This document shows, in pieces, positions 1-12,220 of a stretch of 64,000 bases of DNA. This stretch comes from Piscicola geometra. Lineage: Eukaryota; Annelida; Clitellata; Hirudinida; Piscicolidae. The notes beneath the pieces were generated by a model, which was not told where the DNA came from, did no database searches, and worked only from the letters and a program-made list of their open reading frames with translations. The stretch lies in assembly GCA_943735955.1 (NCBI GenBank), contig OX030959.1, positions 5,427,241-5,491,240 on the forward strand. Direction: 5' to 3'. Position 1 is the first letter of the stretch; the number at the start of each line of letters is the position of its first letter. The translations under genes were made by a program, and so were the position numbers.

Positions 1-370
1 TTATTATTTAGCGGTAGTTGACTGCTAGGTCAACATTTCTCATTAATCTTGATTAAATATCCTAGAAATTCGTTCTAAATCACAAAATAAATATCTTCTT
101 AAGAGTCTATTTTTTTCAAACATTCTTAAAACGCTTGCAAAATATGCAAATAATAGAACCTATTAATACACTCAGTAATGAGGCAGGCAAATAGAACACG
201 AATCAATAGAAGTTGCGACGATCCAATGCAATGACGTAGTTTCACTAATTAATTCATTAAATATTTATGTAATAAATAGTTTTTCGGCCAAGAATCGTTT
301 CCTAGCAACACGCAAATACCTTTAAAAGCGCCAGATACGATTAGGGTTGCATCAGAGAGATTTGTAGTCG
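1..370. other. Upstream region of the polycystin-like gene
   Basis: AT-rich non-coding DNA before the first ATG of the polycystin-like gene. I see no convincing ORF, RNA gene or clear TATA box. It probably holds the 5' UTR and proximal promoter, because the signal-peptide exon begins at 371. Confidence 0.4.
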
Positions 371-3300
371 ATGAAAATGCTCTTCAAGTCTTTGTTAATT
401 TTTGTGTTGTATATAGCTTCGACGAAGGGTTAGTAGTTATATTGATTTTGTGAAAACCTCATCATGTTAAAGAATTTAAATTTTCAAAATAATTTTTCCC
501 GTTTTTTCTATAAATTAAACTTTGATTTTTTTAATTCTAATAATGATATAATCCAAAGGACAAGATGTTTTTTTCAACGACACCGGTTGGACCACAAACA
601 CCTACCTCACATCTCCATCCCTTCTTGGCTCTTTCCCTTACCAATGCCTTGGCAACATCAATCTCTGTCCAAACGGCTTGACTCTGACAGTCTGGTTGAA
701 ACCCAAACTCCCTATGAAGCCTGATGAGAAATTCGTCATTCTGGCTCTAGGAGGTGATTCGGCAGCTTCAGAAGGCTATTACGTCAGAAGAAACCACGAA
801 GATGAATTTGAATGCGGGGTTTTACGAGGGGCAAGTGCTTGGAAGGCCAAGTTCCACTTAATCTCGAGCGCTTCGTGGACTCAAGTTGGGGTGACGTGGT
901 CTCAAGCAAATGGCATTGTCGTCTACGTTGATGGTTTAATGGTATCTCAGGCTGCCCAGCCGTCAGTTCGTAGCTTTGTTCCTCTTGAGTTCAGCTACTT
1001 TCCCGAAGTTACTGCAGGCTCTACGGCTTTGCATTACGCTTTTTTGAAGCTTACAATCTACGATCGAGAACTCTCACAAAGCGCCATCTATTCCGATTTC
1101 AGTTTGTTTTTTTAAATCTTATAACTAAATTTTCTATTTATAAATAAAAAAGTAAATAAAACATTGAAATGTAAAAAATGTTTTATTTGAACAGACCAGG
1201 ATTCAAACCAGCTGATTGTGCAGTGTTCATCAACGAAGCCTTCCCTGACCACCTATCTATTGACTACTTCTGCTTTAAACATTAAGTTCTCGCAGTGTCA
1301 GACCTATTGTTTCAAGAATGCCTACAACGGTTTTCTTTTGAAGCCTTCGGTATCGTGTGAATGCGTAGCATCGAGCTCACTCACTGCTGGTCCAAAACCT
1401 GGCTTGACATGTCTCACCGACCAATACATCTTGGCCTGGTCTATTCATAGCGTCATTAATTTTATTCCAACTCTGAAAATAGCTCTGGAAGTTCAACCAT
1501 CAAAAGCTCTTTACAATATAAGTGAAAATTTACTTTTCCGCATCTCCGTCACTTCTAATGACAGTCCTATAAGATTTGTTGCTGATTTTAACGACGGAAA
1601 CGTTTTGAAGACAAATGATCAAGTGATTGGGTATGCTTGGAGCAAGGCTGGAACATTCAAAGTGAATATAACCGCGGTGGGTTACTACTCTTCTCAATCT
1701 GTCTTTTCATCAGTGAACGTGGCAATGGTTTCCCCTGGAGCTGCTCCGTCTCCGGTACTGTTTCAGGCTTGGTCTAATAAGAGTGACTCCACTGTAGCAA
1801 AAGTTTCTTACAAGTTTGACGCTTTCAGTCCATGGAGTAAATCATGCATTCTAAATCTTGACAAAGCTACAACATTATCTTACTCAGAAGGTTTGGATTT
1901 GGTTTTGAGAAGATCGCAGAGTTATGTTTACTCATCTGTGGGCTTTTATAGCACCTCTCTAGTGTGCTCTAATCAATTCGGGTCATCAACTTTAACAAGC
2001 ATTTTCACTGCAAGGGACTCTAGGCTCGTGATGAACAAAATGAATTACACGGCACAAAGCAACGTACTACTGAATGTAGCGAACGCTCAAAACAATGCTC
2101 AAATGTATATTGACTCTAACGTAGCTCCAAGTAGCAGCTACCAGAACTCTGTTGACTCACTGAATATAGGTATGAACACACTCAAAACCAGAGGATCTCA
2201 TTCAATAGTACTGAAATCGCAAGAAAAGAAAAAATTTTTGAACAATATTGTAGAAATACTTCAACCAATCGATAAGATCTCCCTCACTGCCTCTAAATTC
2301 AGTTCCAAGGTTAATGAAACCATGCTTTTCACAGTAAGCATCACGCCAGTAGATCAACTTTTCATGAAATTCTCTTGTGGAAATGGAATTTCAACTTATC
2401 ATTATATTTCTTATGCTTCCAATCCTACTCTTCTGAAAACCTCTTGCTTCTTCACAAAGCTCGGTAAATATCAGCTGTCAGTGGTGGCTGCCAACGACGT
2501 GAGTGAAATGGTAGTTAGTCAAGAAGTTTCAATCGAGAGAGATGTAACAATGGCTAGCTTGAGTTTGACTGACACCATTCAACTGGGAACAAACTCAGAG
2601 TTTGTATTCACCGTTGATCAAGGTACAACACCAGCGGCTACAGTAAGCTTTGAGATAGATTACGGGAACGGAATAGTTGAGAATGTTGAGCTTCAACCAC
2701 AAAACGAAATGACACCTATTTACACACATAAGTACGTTTATCCTCAATATGGGATTTACACAGTGAAAAGCAGAGCATATAATAATCTAAGTTCTTTTCC
2801 GCTCAGTCCAGCTACAATACAAATAGGACAAAATATTACTTCTGTGGATTTATATGTGAAAGAAAGTAATGTAGAAACAAAAAATGACATAACTTTGACT
2901 GTTAAATGTCCTACTGGTTCTCCTGTTTTATTGCAGCTTAACATGGGCGATGGAAACGTTCTCAAGTATTACAGACCCTCAAACTACAAAGTGACAGATA
3001 ATTTTAACCCATCAAGTCCAACCGTGGAACAAAAATTGACAGAGATGAGCGCGAGTCCAAACCACTTGAATGACTTTGTGATCAACTACGCTTACAACGT
3101 CAGCGGATTGTATCACATCGGAGTGACTGCGACCAACATGTTTTCTGCCACACAGACAAGCCTTTGTCCGAAAATCAACGTTGTTAATCCTAACCACAAT
3201 TCCTTACAGTGCTCCTCCATCACTGTCTCTGTGGCAAATACATCATCGTTCAGTACTCCCATAGTAGCGAGTAGATCCAGTTACATATACCTCCATGCCT

Positions 3301-6300
3301 CTTCCCAATTCCAATGCATGCAGTACCAACCAACGCCATTGTACGTATGGCAAGCGGAAAAATATTTGCAATCTTCTTGGAAGCCTGAACTGCAAGTTTG
3401 TGAATCGAGCAGTCTTTCAAATATTTTCAAAATACTACCCAACACGCTTTGGTACGGCATATACAGGTTGAATGTATCCGCAGTGGCTAGTCAGGCAGTC
3501 TCTCCTACAACAGCCCACTCCAGCATGGCATCTGCTTTTGTTCAGATTGTGCCAACCGATCTTCTGGCAGTGATCACAAGTGATAAAAGCAATTTTTATT
3601 CAAACTTTGATTTGATCAGTTTGAATATTTCAACGTCGCGTGATCTTGACGTTGAGGCAGGCAATATAACCGGCATGAGCTTTGCGGTGGCTTGTTCATT
3701 GGTAGCAGGAAATGAAGGTCTGACCCTTAATAAGATTGTGAATGATGGTACAGTTGTGACGAAGAACACAAACGTCAATGGGAATATTTACCAGTTTAGT
3801 TCTGCGCCTTGTTTCAAGGCAAATCCGTCCATTAATTTCAACAACGATCTGACAATTAGCGTCTTGGCCAACGAAGTTGTGACGAGTGATCCGATTAAAT
3901 TAACTCTTTTTGTTTCAAAAGACACTAGACTGAGTTCTTCTTTTGTGCAGTTTTCCGTTCTGATGACCAATCTTTCTGCTTCTCCTCTCGACTCAATTGA
4001 CGATCTTCTAGCCAGCGGAAACACAGGAGCCGCCTTACAAATTTTAGATCTCGTCACCAGCAGTCTTTCTTCAAATGGAAACGATTCTGAAGTAATTTTT
4101 AGCAAACACAATTTTATTTATTTTTAATATTTGGAAAATCTAAGCATTATAAAAAAATCAAATAAATATTAAATTATTTCATTTCACATAGGATGCTGCT
4201 GCCCAAAGAACAAGCGTGAGTTGATAAAAATATTAAGTTTGACAATTTAATTAATAATCCTATTTAACATCTGAAGACACAAGATAAATATATAAAAACA
4301 TGTTTAGACAAGAGGCAAGATCATCAACTGTCTAAACAAAGTCTCCGACAACCTGCAAGACACCGATCAGCTCACCAAGACGACACAAGTGATGTCTGAT
4401 GTTACGTCCAACCCTGATGAAGTAACAGCCAATGCTAAGGTAATTAATTACTTATTTAGTTTTCAATTAGCTATGCAAGTTTCATTTTTAAATCAAACTA
4501 ATATTTACTCAGGGAGATGCAGCAAAGGGACTCAATAATGTGGCTGGAAAAGCATCGGAATTGACCCAAAGTGCTTCCAAAGACCAAGTTGCATCTATCA
4601 CTCTTTGTAAGTTCTTATATTACATTTTAAATAATAAGAACATTTTTTATTTGATTCTATTTATAGGAAAGAAAAATAGTTTCTAGCATGTTTTTTTCCA
4701 ATTCCCACAGCGGTTCTCTCAACAGCTGGTCAAATATTGCCGTTTGCTCCAGTCAACCAAACAGAAAACTCCACAGAAACAGATATTAACAAGCGTACAA
4801 AAAGATCACTGTTCGACAAAAAAGAAAAAAAAAGTGACAACGAAACTATATCTCTTACTTGTTGTGAAAAGCTGAAGGGCTTGTGTTCATGGATCGAAGA
4901 AATTCCAGTTTTAAAAGAAAACGAAACGTCGTCAGTAGATTTTATAGACCTCAAACTGAGCAACTGGACTGACGCAGACTGCGAACTGGTCTACCCATGT
5001 GACCTCGCTAGCATTCAAGCCAGATACCAGCGGCACCTAGACGCTATTGATGCTGCCGATAAAGCCTTGGTTGGAAAATTTTGAATTGTTTACAATTTTT
5101 TACAATTCTATTACTTTCGTAGAATTTTTTTACAATTCTATTACTTTCGTAGAATTTTTTTACAATTCTATTACTTTCGTAGAATTTTTTTACAATTCTA
5201 TTACTTTCGTAGAATTTTTTTACAATTCTATTACTTTCGTAGAATTTTTTTACAATTCTATTACTTTCGTAGAATTTTTTTACAATTCTATTACTTTCGT
5301 AGAATTTTTTTACAATTCTATTACTTTCGTAGAATTTTTTTACAATTCTATTACTTTCGTAGAATTTTTTTACAATTCTATTACTTTCGTAGAATTTTTT
5401 TACAATTCTATTACTTTCGTAGAATTTTTTTACAATTCTATTACTTTCGTAGAATTTTTTTACAATTCTATTACTTTCGTAGAATTTTTTTACAATTCTA
5501 TTACTTTCGTAGAATTTTTTTACAATTCTATTACTTTCGTAGAATTTTTTTACAATTCTATTACTTTCGTAGAATTTTTTTACAATTCTATTACTTTCGT
5601 AGAATTTTTTTACAATTCTATTACTTTCGTAGAATTTTTTTACAATTCTATTACTTTCGTAGAATTTTTTTACAATTCTATTACTTTCGTAGAATTTTTT
5701 TACAATTCTATTACTTTCGTAGAATTTTTTTACAATTCTATTACTTTCGTAGAATTTTTTTACAATTCTATTACTTTCGTAGAATTTTTTTACAATTCTA
5801 TTACTTTCGTAGAATTTTTTTACAATTCTATTACTTTCGTAGAATTTTTTTACAATTCTATTACTTTCGTAGAATTTTTTTACAATTCTATTACTTTCGT
5901 AGAATTTTTTTACAATTTTTTTTATTTAAAAAAAACTTAAAGTTTTATGAAAGCACGAAAAAATTGATTAAAAACTAATTTATTTCTTTTGATCACAACT
6001 GATAGAAACAAGCAACGACGACGAACGGCATGGGGGCAGTGAGTACAGTAGGAGGGCTCTTAGTTGGCAAACAAACTTCCGGTGAAAGCCTCTCGTTGTC
6101 AATTCCTGGAATGAACATGACAATCGCCAGCCTTGACTCAAACTGTGAAAAAACTTTTGTTTTTGTTTCATGAGTGAAGTATTTAAGATAGATTATTTAT
6201 ATTTGAGGTTTTTAAGCACTTAAAGTATTTTAAAGTATGCATTTTTCGTTTGCAGCTGAATCTCCTGATGGTTTTGACATTCCAAAGTCTGCCGGAGGAT

Positions 6301-9300
6301 GCGGCGCAATGGTTATTAATTTTATATTAAAGTTGACCTTTTCATAAAAATTATACTTTTTTCTATAAAATATTAAATTCTTCCATAAATACTTAAATGC
6401 ATTTTTCGATTCCAGGCCTTAGATTCTGGAAATCCGTTTACGTACGGCAGTCAACCCAGTGACGTTTCCGGCAGCGTCAAGACATTGGTTCTAACCAGTT
6501 GTGACGGATCTCCACTCAAAATTACAAACTCTTCACAGCCTTTTCAGATTTGGATGGATGGTTAGATAAAAGTTTCAAGTTTAAAACTCAAAAACCTTTA
6601 ATTCAAATGTTGTGCATTTTGAAAGCACAAAAAACTCTTTGAAATGTACTTTTCATCCTTACAGGTGGTACTGAAGAGCCAGCCTATAACGAATTTGATC
6701 TTATCAACGTCGCGAAAAAATCATCAATTAATTATCACGTGATTCAGCTCCAATACAACGGCACAGCTATTTTTGCGTCGATAATTCCAGAGAAAGGAAA
6801 CACCTACAATGTATACATCAAGTATGAGGGCTTTCCTAACGCCACTTACAACGACTGGCAAACTATGGTTTCAGACTCCAATGATACCAAGCCTTTCACG
6901 GTTTTCTTTCCTCAAAGTGTTACCAAACTGAATGGCACTTACAAGATTGGAATAAGTTTGAACTGTGAGTTTGATTAAATTCGGAAAAAGATAAGTACTA
7001 GTGCCCACTAGTGTATACATTATAAAAAATGTATTTTTTATTTTAAAGTTTTAAAAAATATAATTTAAAACGTATATCTTTATCCTTAGCGAGCAACGGA
7101 ATTGATGCGGCTGAAGAAAGCACAAACGTAACTTACGCAATGAACTCTTTCACATCTTCCTGCAAGTACTGGAACGAGACTCTCAAAGCTTGGGCGACCG
7201 ATGGGTGTTCTGTGAGTGAAAATATAAAAATATAATTTCTTGTTTAATTGAGAGTTTTTTAACCTTTTTGGAATTTAATTTATATAAATAATTTAATTAA
7301 TAAATTTAATTTAACAGGTAGGTCCATTAACCACCTACATGAAGACTCAATGCTTGTGCACCCATCTCACGTCCTTTGGAGGAAGTTTTGCAGTTGCTCC
7401 AAACACAATTGACTTCTCCACAGTCTTTTCGATGGAAAACTTTTTAGAAAGTTTGCCTGTTTTTGGAACGGTTATCGGCATGATCATTATCTACATCGTT
7501 GCTCTCGTCTGGGCGAGGCGCAAGGACAAGAAAGACATTGCTAGGGTATGAGGCTCTAGAACATATAGATTCATGAAAATCATTTACAATTTTTTCAATC
7601 TCCAGAATTATTTAAGTTTACGCCATTTATTCAAAGTGGGGAGCAGTTCCTCTGGAAGACAATCTACCGACCGAAACCTACTACTACCAGATCGTCGTCA
7701 GCACAGGAATGAGAAAAAATTCTGGTGAAATTGTATTTCATAATAACCATTTAAAATATTATGAAATATGATAAACTTAATTAAGTTTTCAAGAATAAAT
7801 CTCAATTTCAAAGGCACAAGATCGAAGCCTAGTTTTATCTTGTCGGGAGATGACGCTGATACTGGAGTCAGACTTCTAACAGATGGAAAGCGAAAGGTGG
7901 TATTTAAACTTAGTCTATGAAAATGACTGTTTCAATCAATTTTGATAAGAATGAATAATAATTAACAACATGAAAACAAAACTAATTTGATTAATTTTTA
8001 TTTTACAATTTATTTATTTAACCACAATAGTTTATAAGTTTCCGTAACTAAAAATCTTCATTGTATTTTAATTGATTGTCGTTAAATTATTTCTAATATA
8101 ATCTATACAATATTTTATGGTTCTTCAGGAGATCCAAACAGGCAGCATCAACAACTACATTCTCAGCGTGGATAAATGTCTGGGTCCTTTAACCTTCTTA
8201 CGTATCTGGCATGACAATTCTGGAAAGGGAACCAAGAAGGGATGGTTTTTAGACCAAATTGAAGTCTTGGACATTCAGACATCTGAGAGGTTAACGTTTT
8301 AAATGTTATAATTTTTCACACCTAGTTAATTTATTTTTTAATTTTCAAACTTCAGATTCTTTTTCGTGTGTTCTCAATGGATGGCAGTGGAGGAGGGAGA
8401 TGGCCAGGTTGAAAGAGTGATTCCGGTGGCAGGAAAAGATGACATGACGCAGTTTGGGCAATTGTTCTCGCACAGCATTCGCAAGAAATTCAGCAACGAC
8501 CATTTGTGGTTTTCGATTTTTAGCAGACCCACCAGATCCTCATTCACCAGAGTGCAACGAATTTCTTGCTGTGTTTCATTGCTCTTCATGACGATGATCG
8601 TCAACTGCATGTTCTTCAAGTCGACAGACCCTGACCACACCACCAGCGTGCACATCGGCCCTATTGAAATTACTCTACAACAACTTTTCATTTCTGTCGT
8701 TTCAACCTTAATCATTCTGCCTCCCAGTGTTGCCATCATCACTATCTTCAAAAAGTCCAGACCAAAGCAGAATACAGTCCAACTGACTAATGCGTCCAAA
8801 TCCGTTAGTTTTCTAATCTTTTTTAAACATTAAAGTTTTATTCGAGTTTATACCAAATAGAAAAAATGATTTTTTTCATTGAATGCAGGGAACTGGCTGG
8901 AAGTCGATTGAAAAAGAATCTGAAATGTGGAGTGAGAACGATAGAACCAAGAAGCAAAAACTGAAAGATGCAGTAGACAACATCGCTCGTTTCTACAAAA
9001 AGCCAAAAAATCAGAGTGGTGATGGTGATGCTGACGATTTGGAAAACCAACAAAAATTGAAGAAAAAAAAGAAATCTGCTTATTTGTTTCCTTGGTGGGT
9101 TCTCTACATTGGATGGATCCGTAAGTTTTTGTGAGCCTTTAACCAATAAATTACTAAAAATGTCTTACTTTGTACTTTTAATTTTTCCCCCATTTTATTG
9201 AAACCTTATTAATCCTTGCAGTGGTTTTCTTCACAATCGTGGCTCCTGGCTTTTTCACCATTCTCTACAGCATGCAATGGGGTCGCGAAAAGTCGTTAGA

Positions 9301-11801
9301 TTGGCTGAAAACGTTCTTTTTGTCATTTTTCCAGTCTGTGATTGTCGTGCAACCAGTGAAGGTCTGAAATAGATTTCATTCTTAATATAAATGTAACAAA
9401 TATTAAATTGGAAAAATTAGCGTAAATATTCAAATCTCATATTCTTTAATGGTTGACGCCTTATAAAACCTTATGCAGGTGCTGTTGATTACGGCTTTCA
9501 TATCGTGCATTCTCAAGAAACCAGACATTGAGGAAGAGGGGGGAGACGAAGTGAATATAATTCAAAATGACGAAGAACAAGTTGCTAGCACTCCTAAAAA
9601 GAGTGTCAAAGGTTAGATTTGAATTTATATTAAAACAATTTTTATTCTTTATATAAAGAAAAGTTTTTTTTAATTTATAAAACTTAATTAAATTATTTTG
9701 CAGCAATTATGAAACAAAGGCAAAAAGCCATGAGTACTGCGGGATGCCTAGACACCAGCAGACTTAAAGAACTAAGAGAGAAAAGACTGAAAGAAATTCA
9801 GATTGAAGCCATTCTTAAAGAGTGCATAATCTACATTTTTTTCATTCTCGTCCTCTACTTCATTTCTTACCAAGACAAAGACAATCGCTCATTCACCTTT
9901 GTGACTAATCTTCAAAACCAGTTTTTCGCTTCTGGAGACCTAACATTTGATTCGGTTAAACTTTTTTCACAATTTTTATTTTTTTGAACTTTCATTAAAT
10001 AAAAATATGTTTTTAACTCAGTTTTATTATAACCCATTACACTTAATCAACAAACAGATTGCGAATTACGACGACGTATACACGTGGATCAACGAGACGC
10101 TGATGACGCAGTTGTACACGAGTGGATGGTATAACGGGGAAGGTCCCAAGACATGGAAGGAAGCTTTGCAGACGACCGATAGAGTCACCATCAGACTAGG
10201 CGTTGCCAGGATCCGGCAACACAGGATTAAACAAGGTTTTTTTTATTAATTTAGTTGTTTTGTTTTGTTTTCAAAAATTATAAAATACTTTTTTTAAACT
10301 TACTTTTTTAACGCGGAGCTTTAATAACTTTTCAATAAGATAATTGCTATATCAATATTTATTTATTTTTAGAATCATGCAAAATAGAGAAAGGTTTCAA
10401 GAAGATAATAAAGCACTGCAGGAGCGATTACAACTGGATGGATGACGAAACAAAGTCGTTTACAAGTGGATGGGAGAAGAATATGTCGAAACTCGAAACC
10501 AAGAAAGCCAAGAAAGAAGACAAAGGCACGCATAACCCATGGTTGTATAGAGATTCCGTTGATTTAAAGAGCGCTCCTTACATGGGCGCAGTGAACACGT
10601 ACAAGGGAGGTGGATATGTTTTCAACTTCTACTGCAATCCATCGAAAACTCTCAAAAAATTGCAAGAACTGAAAGATAGCAATTGGTTGGACGTGCAAAC
10701 AAGAGCCGTCATAGTCGAATTTACAGTCTACAATGCTAATGCGAATCTTTTCGGATCTGTTATCATGCTGCAAGAGTTTTTGTCGACGGGTGTTCCTGTA
10801 GCCACACAAGAAGTCAAAGTGTTCAGAGTCTCGAGTTATGTGGGACCTTTTGGAATTATTGTCATCCTCTTCCAGGTTTTTAGTCTCAAAATTCAGTTTT
10901 GATTTTATCAAAAAGTTAAGAATTTCTTATAAAAGGTAATATCATGTTTCATGTCATTTCCAGTTTATCTTCGTGTGCTTTATCATCTACTTTTTGGTGC
11001 ATACGGTTAACTTGATAAGAAAGCAAAAAAGAAAATACTTTTGTTCCTTTTGGAACCTTCTGGAACTCATAACCGTCATTATGTCAATCATTACTGTTGC
11101 AATGTACGCAATGAAAATGATTTTCGGAAGCTCTGCAATGACAGTTCTTGAAGAAACCGGAATGGGTTGAATATTTTTTCGATAGAAGTATAATTAATTA
11201 ATAAATATATTTTTACATTATTTTTTTAACATTCAAAAAATATTTTAGTTTTAATATATTTTAATAAAATGAATTCACAGGAGACTACGTGAACTTCGTG
11301 ACAATTGGCTTGTGGGCAGAGACATACGGCATTATGTTGGCGATAGTCGTCTTCTTGGCGACCATAAAGTTCATCAACATGCTCAAGTTTAACAGACGTT
11401 TGTCGATGCTGACGGAGACGATCAAGTACTCGATGAAGGATTTGAAGGCATTCGTGGTGACATTCTTCCTCTACCTCTTCGCCTTCATCCAACTAGGCTA
11501 CCTCCTCTTCGCCATGAAACTCAACTCATTCAGGAACATCACCAGCGTCACTGAGACTCTCCTGCAGTTCTTCATTGGTGCCTTCTGCTACGAAGACTAC
11601 GTCACGGCTCAGCCAGTTCTTGGACCGGTTTATTTCTTCATGTTCGTGTGGGCCATCATATTCGGCATGCAGACCATGTTCTTGGTGATCATCTGTGAAG
11701 CTTTCCAGGCGGTCAGGAAAGAGAATGAGTTCAAGAAAAATGATTACGAAGTGGGAGATTATCTTTTGAGCAGGATCAAGGGCTTGTTCGGGAGAGAGTA
11801 G
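371..11801 (+). CDS. Polycystin-1-like (PKD1 family) receptor-channel, about 2678 aa, 25 exons
   Basis: Exons: 371-428, 559-1101, 1195-4091, 4192-4215, 4308-4439, 4513-4606, 4711-5069, 6006-6144, 6256-6311, 6416-6560, 6665-6964, 7090-7211, 7318-7545, 7637-7724, 7814-7896, 8129-8289, 8356-8803, 8889-9120, 9222-9361, 9479-9611, 9704-9954, 10058-10235, 10373-10875, 10964-11165, 11281-11801 (8037 nt, all phases fit). Order of domains: signal peptide (1-20); LamG-like jelly-roll (about 25-195); Cys-rich WSC-like domain (about 205-280); PKD-type beta domains and a REJ-like region (about 290-1600); GPS autoproteolysis motif with paired Cys and W (about 1607-1660) ending CLCTHLTSFGG; TM1; PLAT beginning WGAVPLEDNLP (about 1700-1815); ten further membrane segments with the polycystin luminal domain (WLDVQTRAVIVEFTVYNANA) before the last five. 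The C-terminus ends soon after TM11, without the coiled-coil tail of PKD1, which resembles PKD1L/REJ members. The family works at membranes and cilia with PKD2-type subunits. The paralogue class is not settled. Confidence 0.93.
5101..5910. repeat. Perfect 30-bp minisatellite, 27 identical copies, each a hairpin
   Basis: Unit: TACAATTCTATTACTTTC followed by GTAGAATTTTTT. All 27 tandem units read identically, with a partial unit at each edge. Inside each unit AATTCTA and TAGAATT are exact reverse complements around a 9-nt loop, so either strand can form a 7-bp stem. Two forward frames are open through the array (decapeptide FFYNSITFVE in one), but it lies inside the polycystin intron 5070-6005. 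The preceding exon's frame reaches a stop at 5082-5084, before the array, so the long ORF is fortuitous. Confidence 0.97.
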
Positions 11802-12220
11802 ACGTTGTTGCAAACATTATAGGTAGAATTTAATAGAGAGAAACAAGATGAACTATGATTGGGCTTTATTGTAGCTTTAAGTTTCCTATAGGAATAGTCG
11901 TAACTCTGACCAAATTTTAGTCTAAAATTAGAATTCAATTTCACTGAGAAAATGTTTTAACCTGAGAAATTCAGCATGAATGTGCTATAAAAAACTATTT
12001 CATCAAAATGTCGATCACAGCAAAAGGATGGGGTTTCAGTACACTTTTAAATGTCAAAAATGTTTTCTTAGTGCTTTTCAATCACGCAATCACTAAAATC
12101 ACTTGAAATTCTTACTATGAATTTTAATCATAATAAAATTTGTTTAATTTACTGTATTCTCAAAGAAAATAGAAAAAACCTATTAAAATAATTCAAAAAA
12201 AAACTTTCAAAGACTAAATA
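11802..12220. other. Convergent intergenic region / 3' UTRs
   Basis: 419 bp between the stop codons of the polycystin-like gene (+) and the ankyrin/SOCS gene (-). It contains an AATAAA on the + strand at 12132-12137, a candidate poly(A) signal for the polycystin transcript. That would place the two 3' UTRs very close together or overlapping. Nothing else is recognisable. Confidence 0.5.

Noticed and set aside
5047..5940. Long ORF of FFYNSITFVE decapeptide repeats
   Set aside because: It is the minisatellite read in an open frame. The array lies in an intron whose flanking exons join in phase without it, and a 30-bp unit without stops gives an open frame automatically.
7600..7636. Acceptor CCAG at about 7606 for polycystin exon 14
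   Set aside because: It forces a stop or loses the PLAT start; the CAAAG acceptor before 7637 restores WGAVPLEDN in phase.
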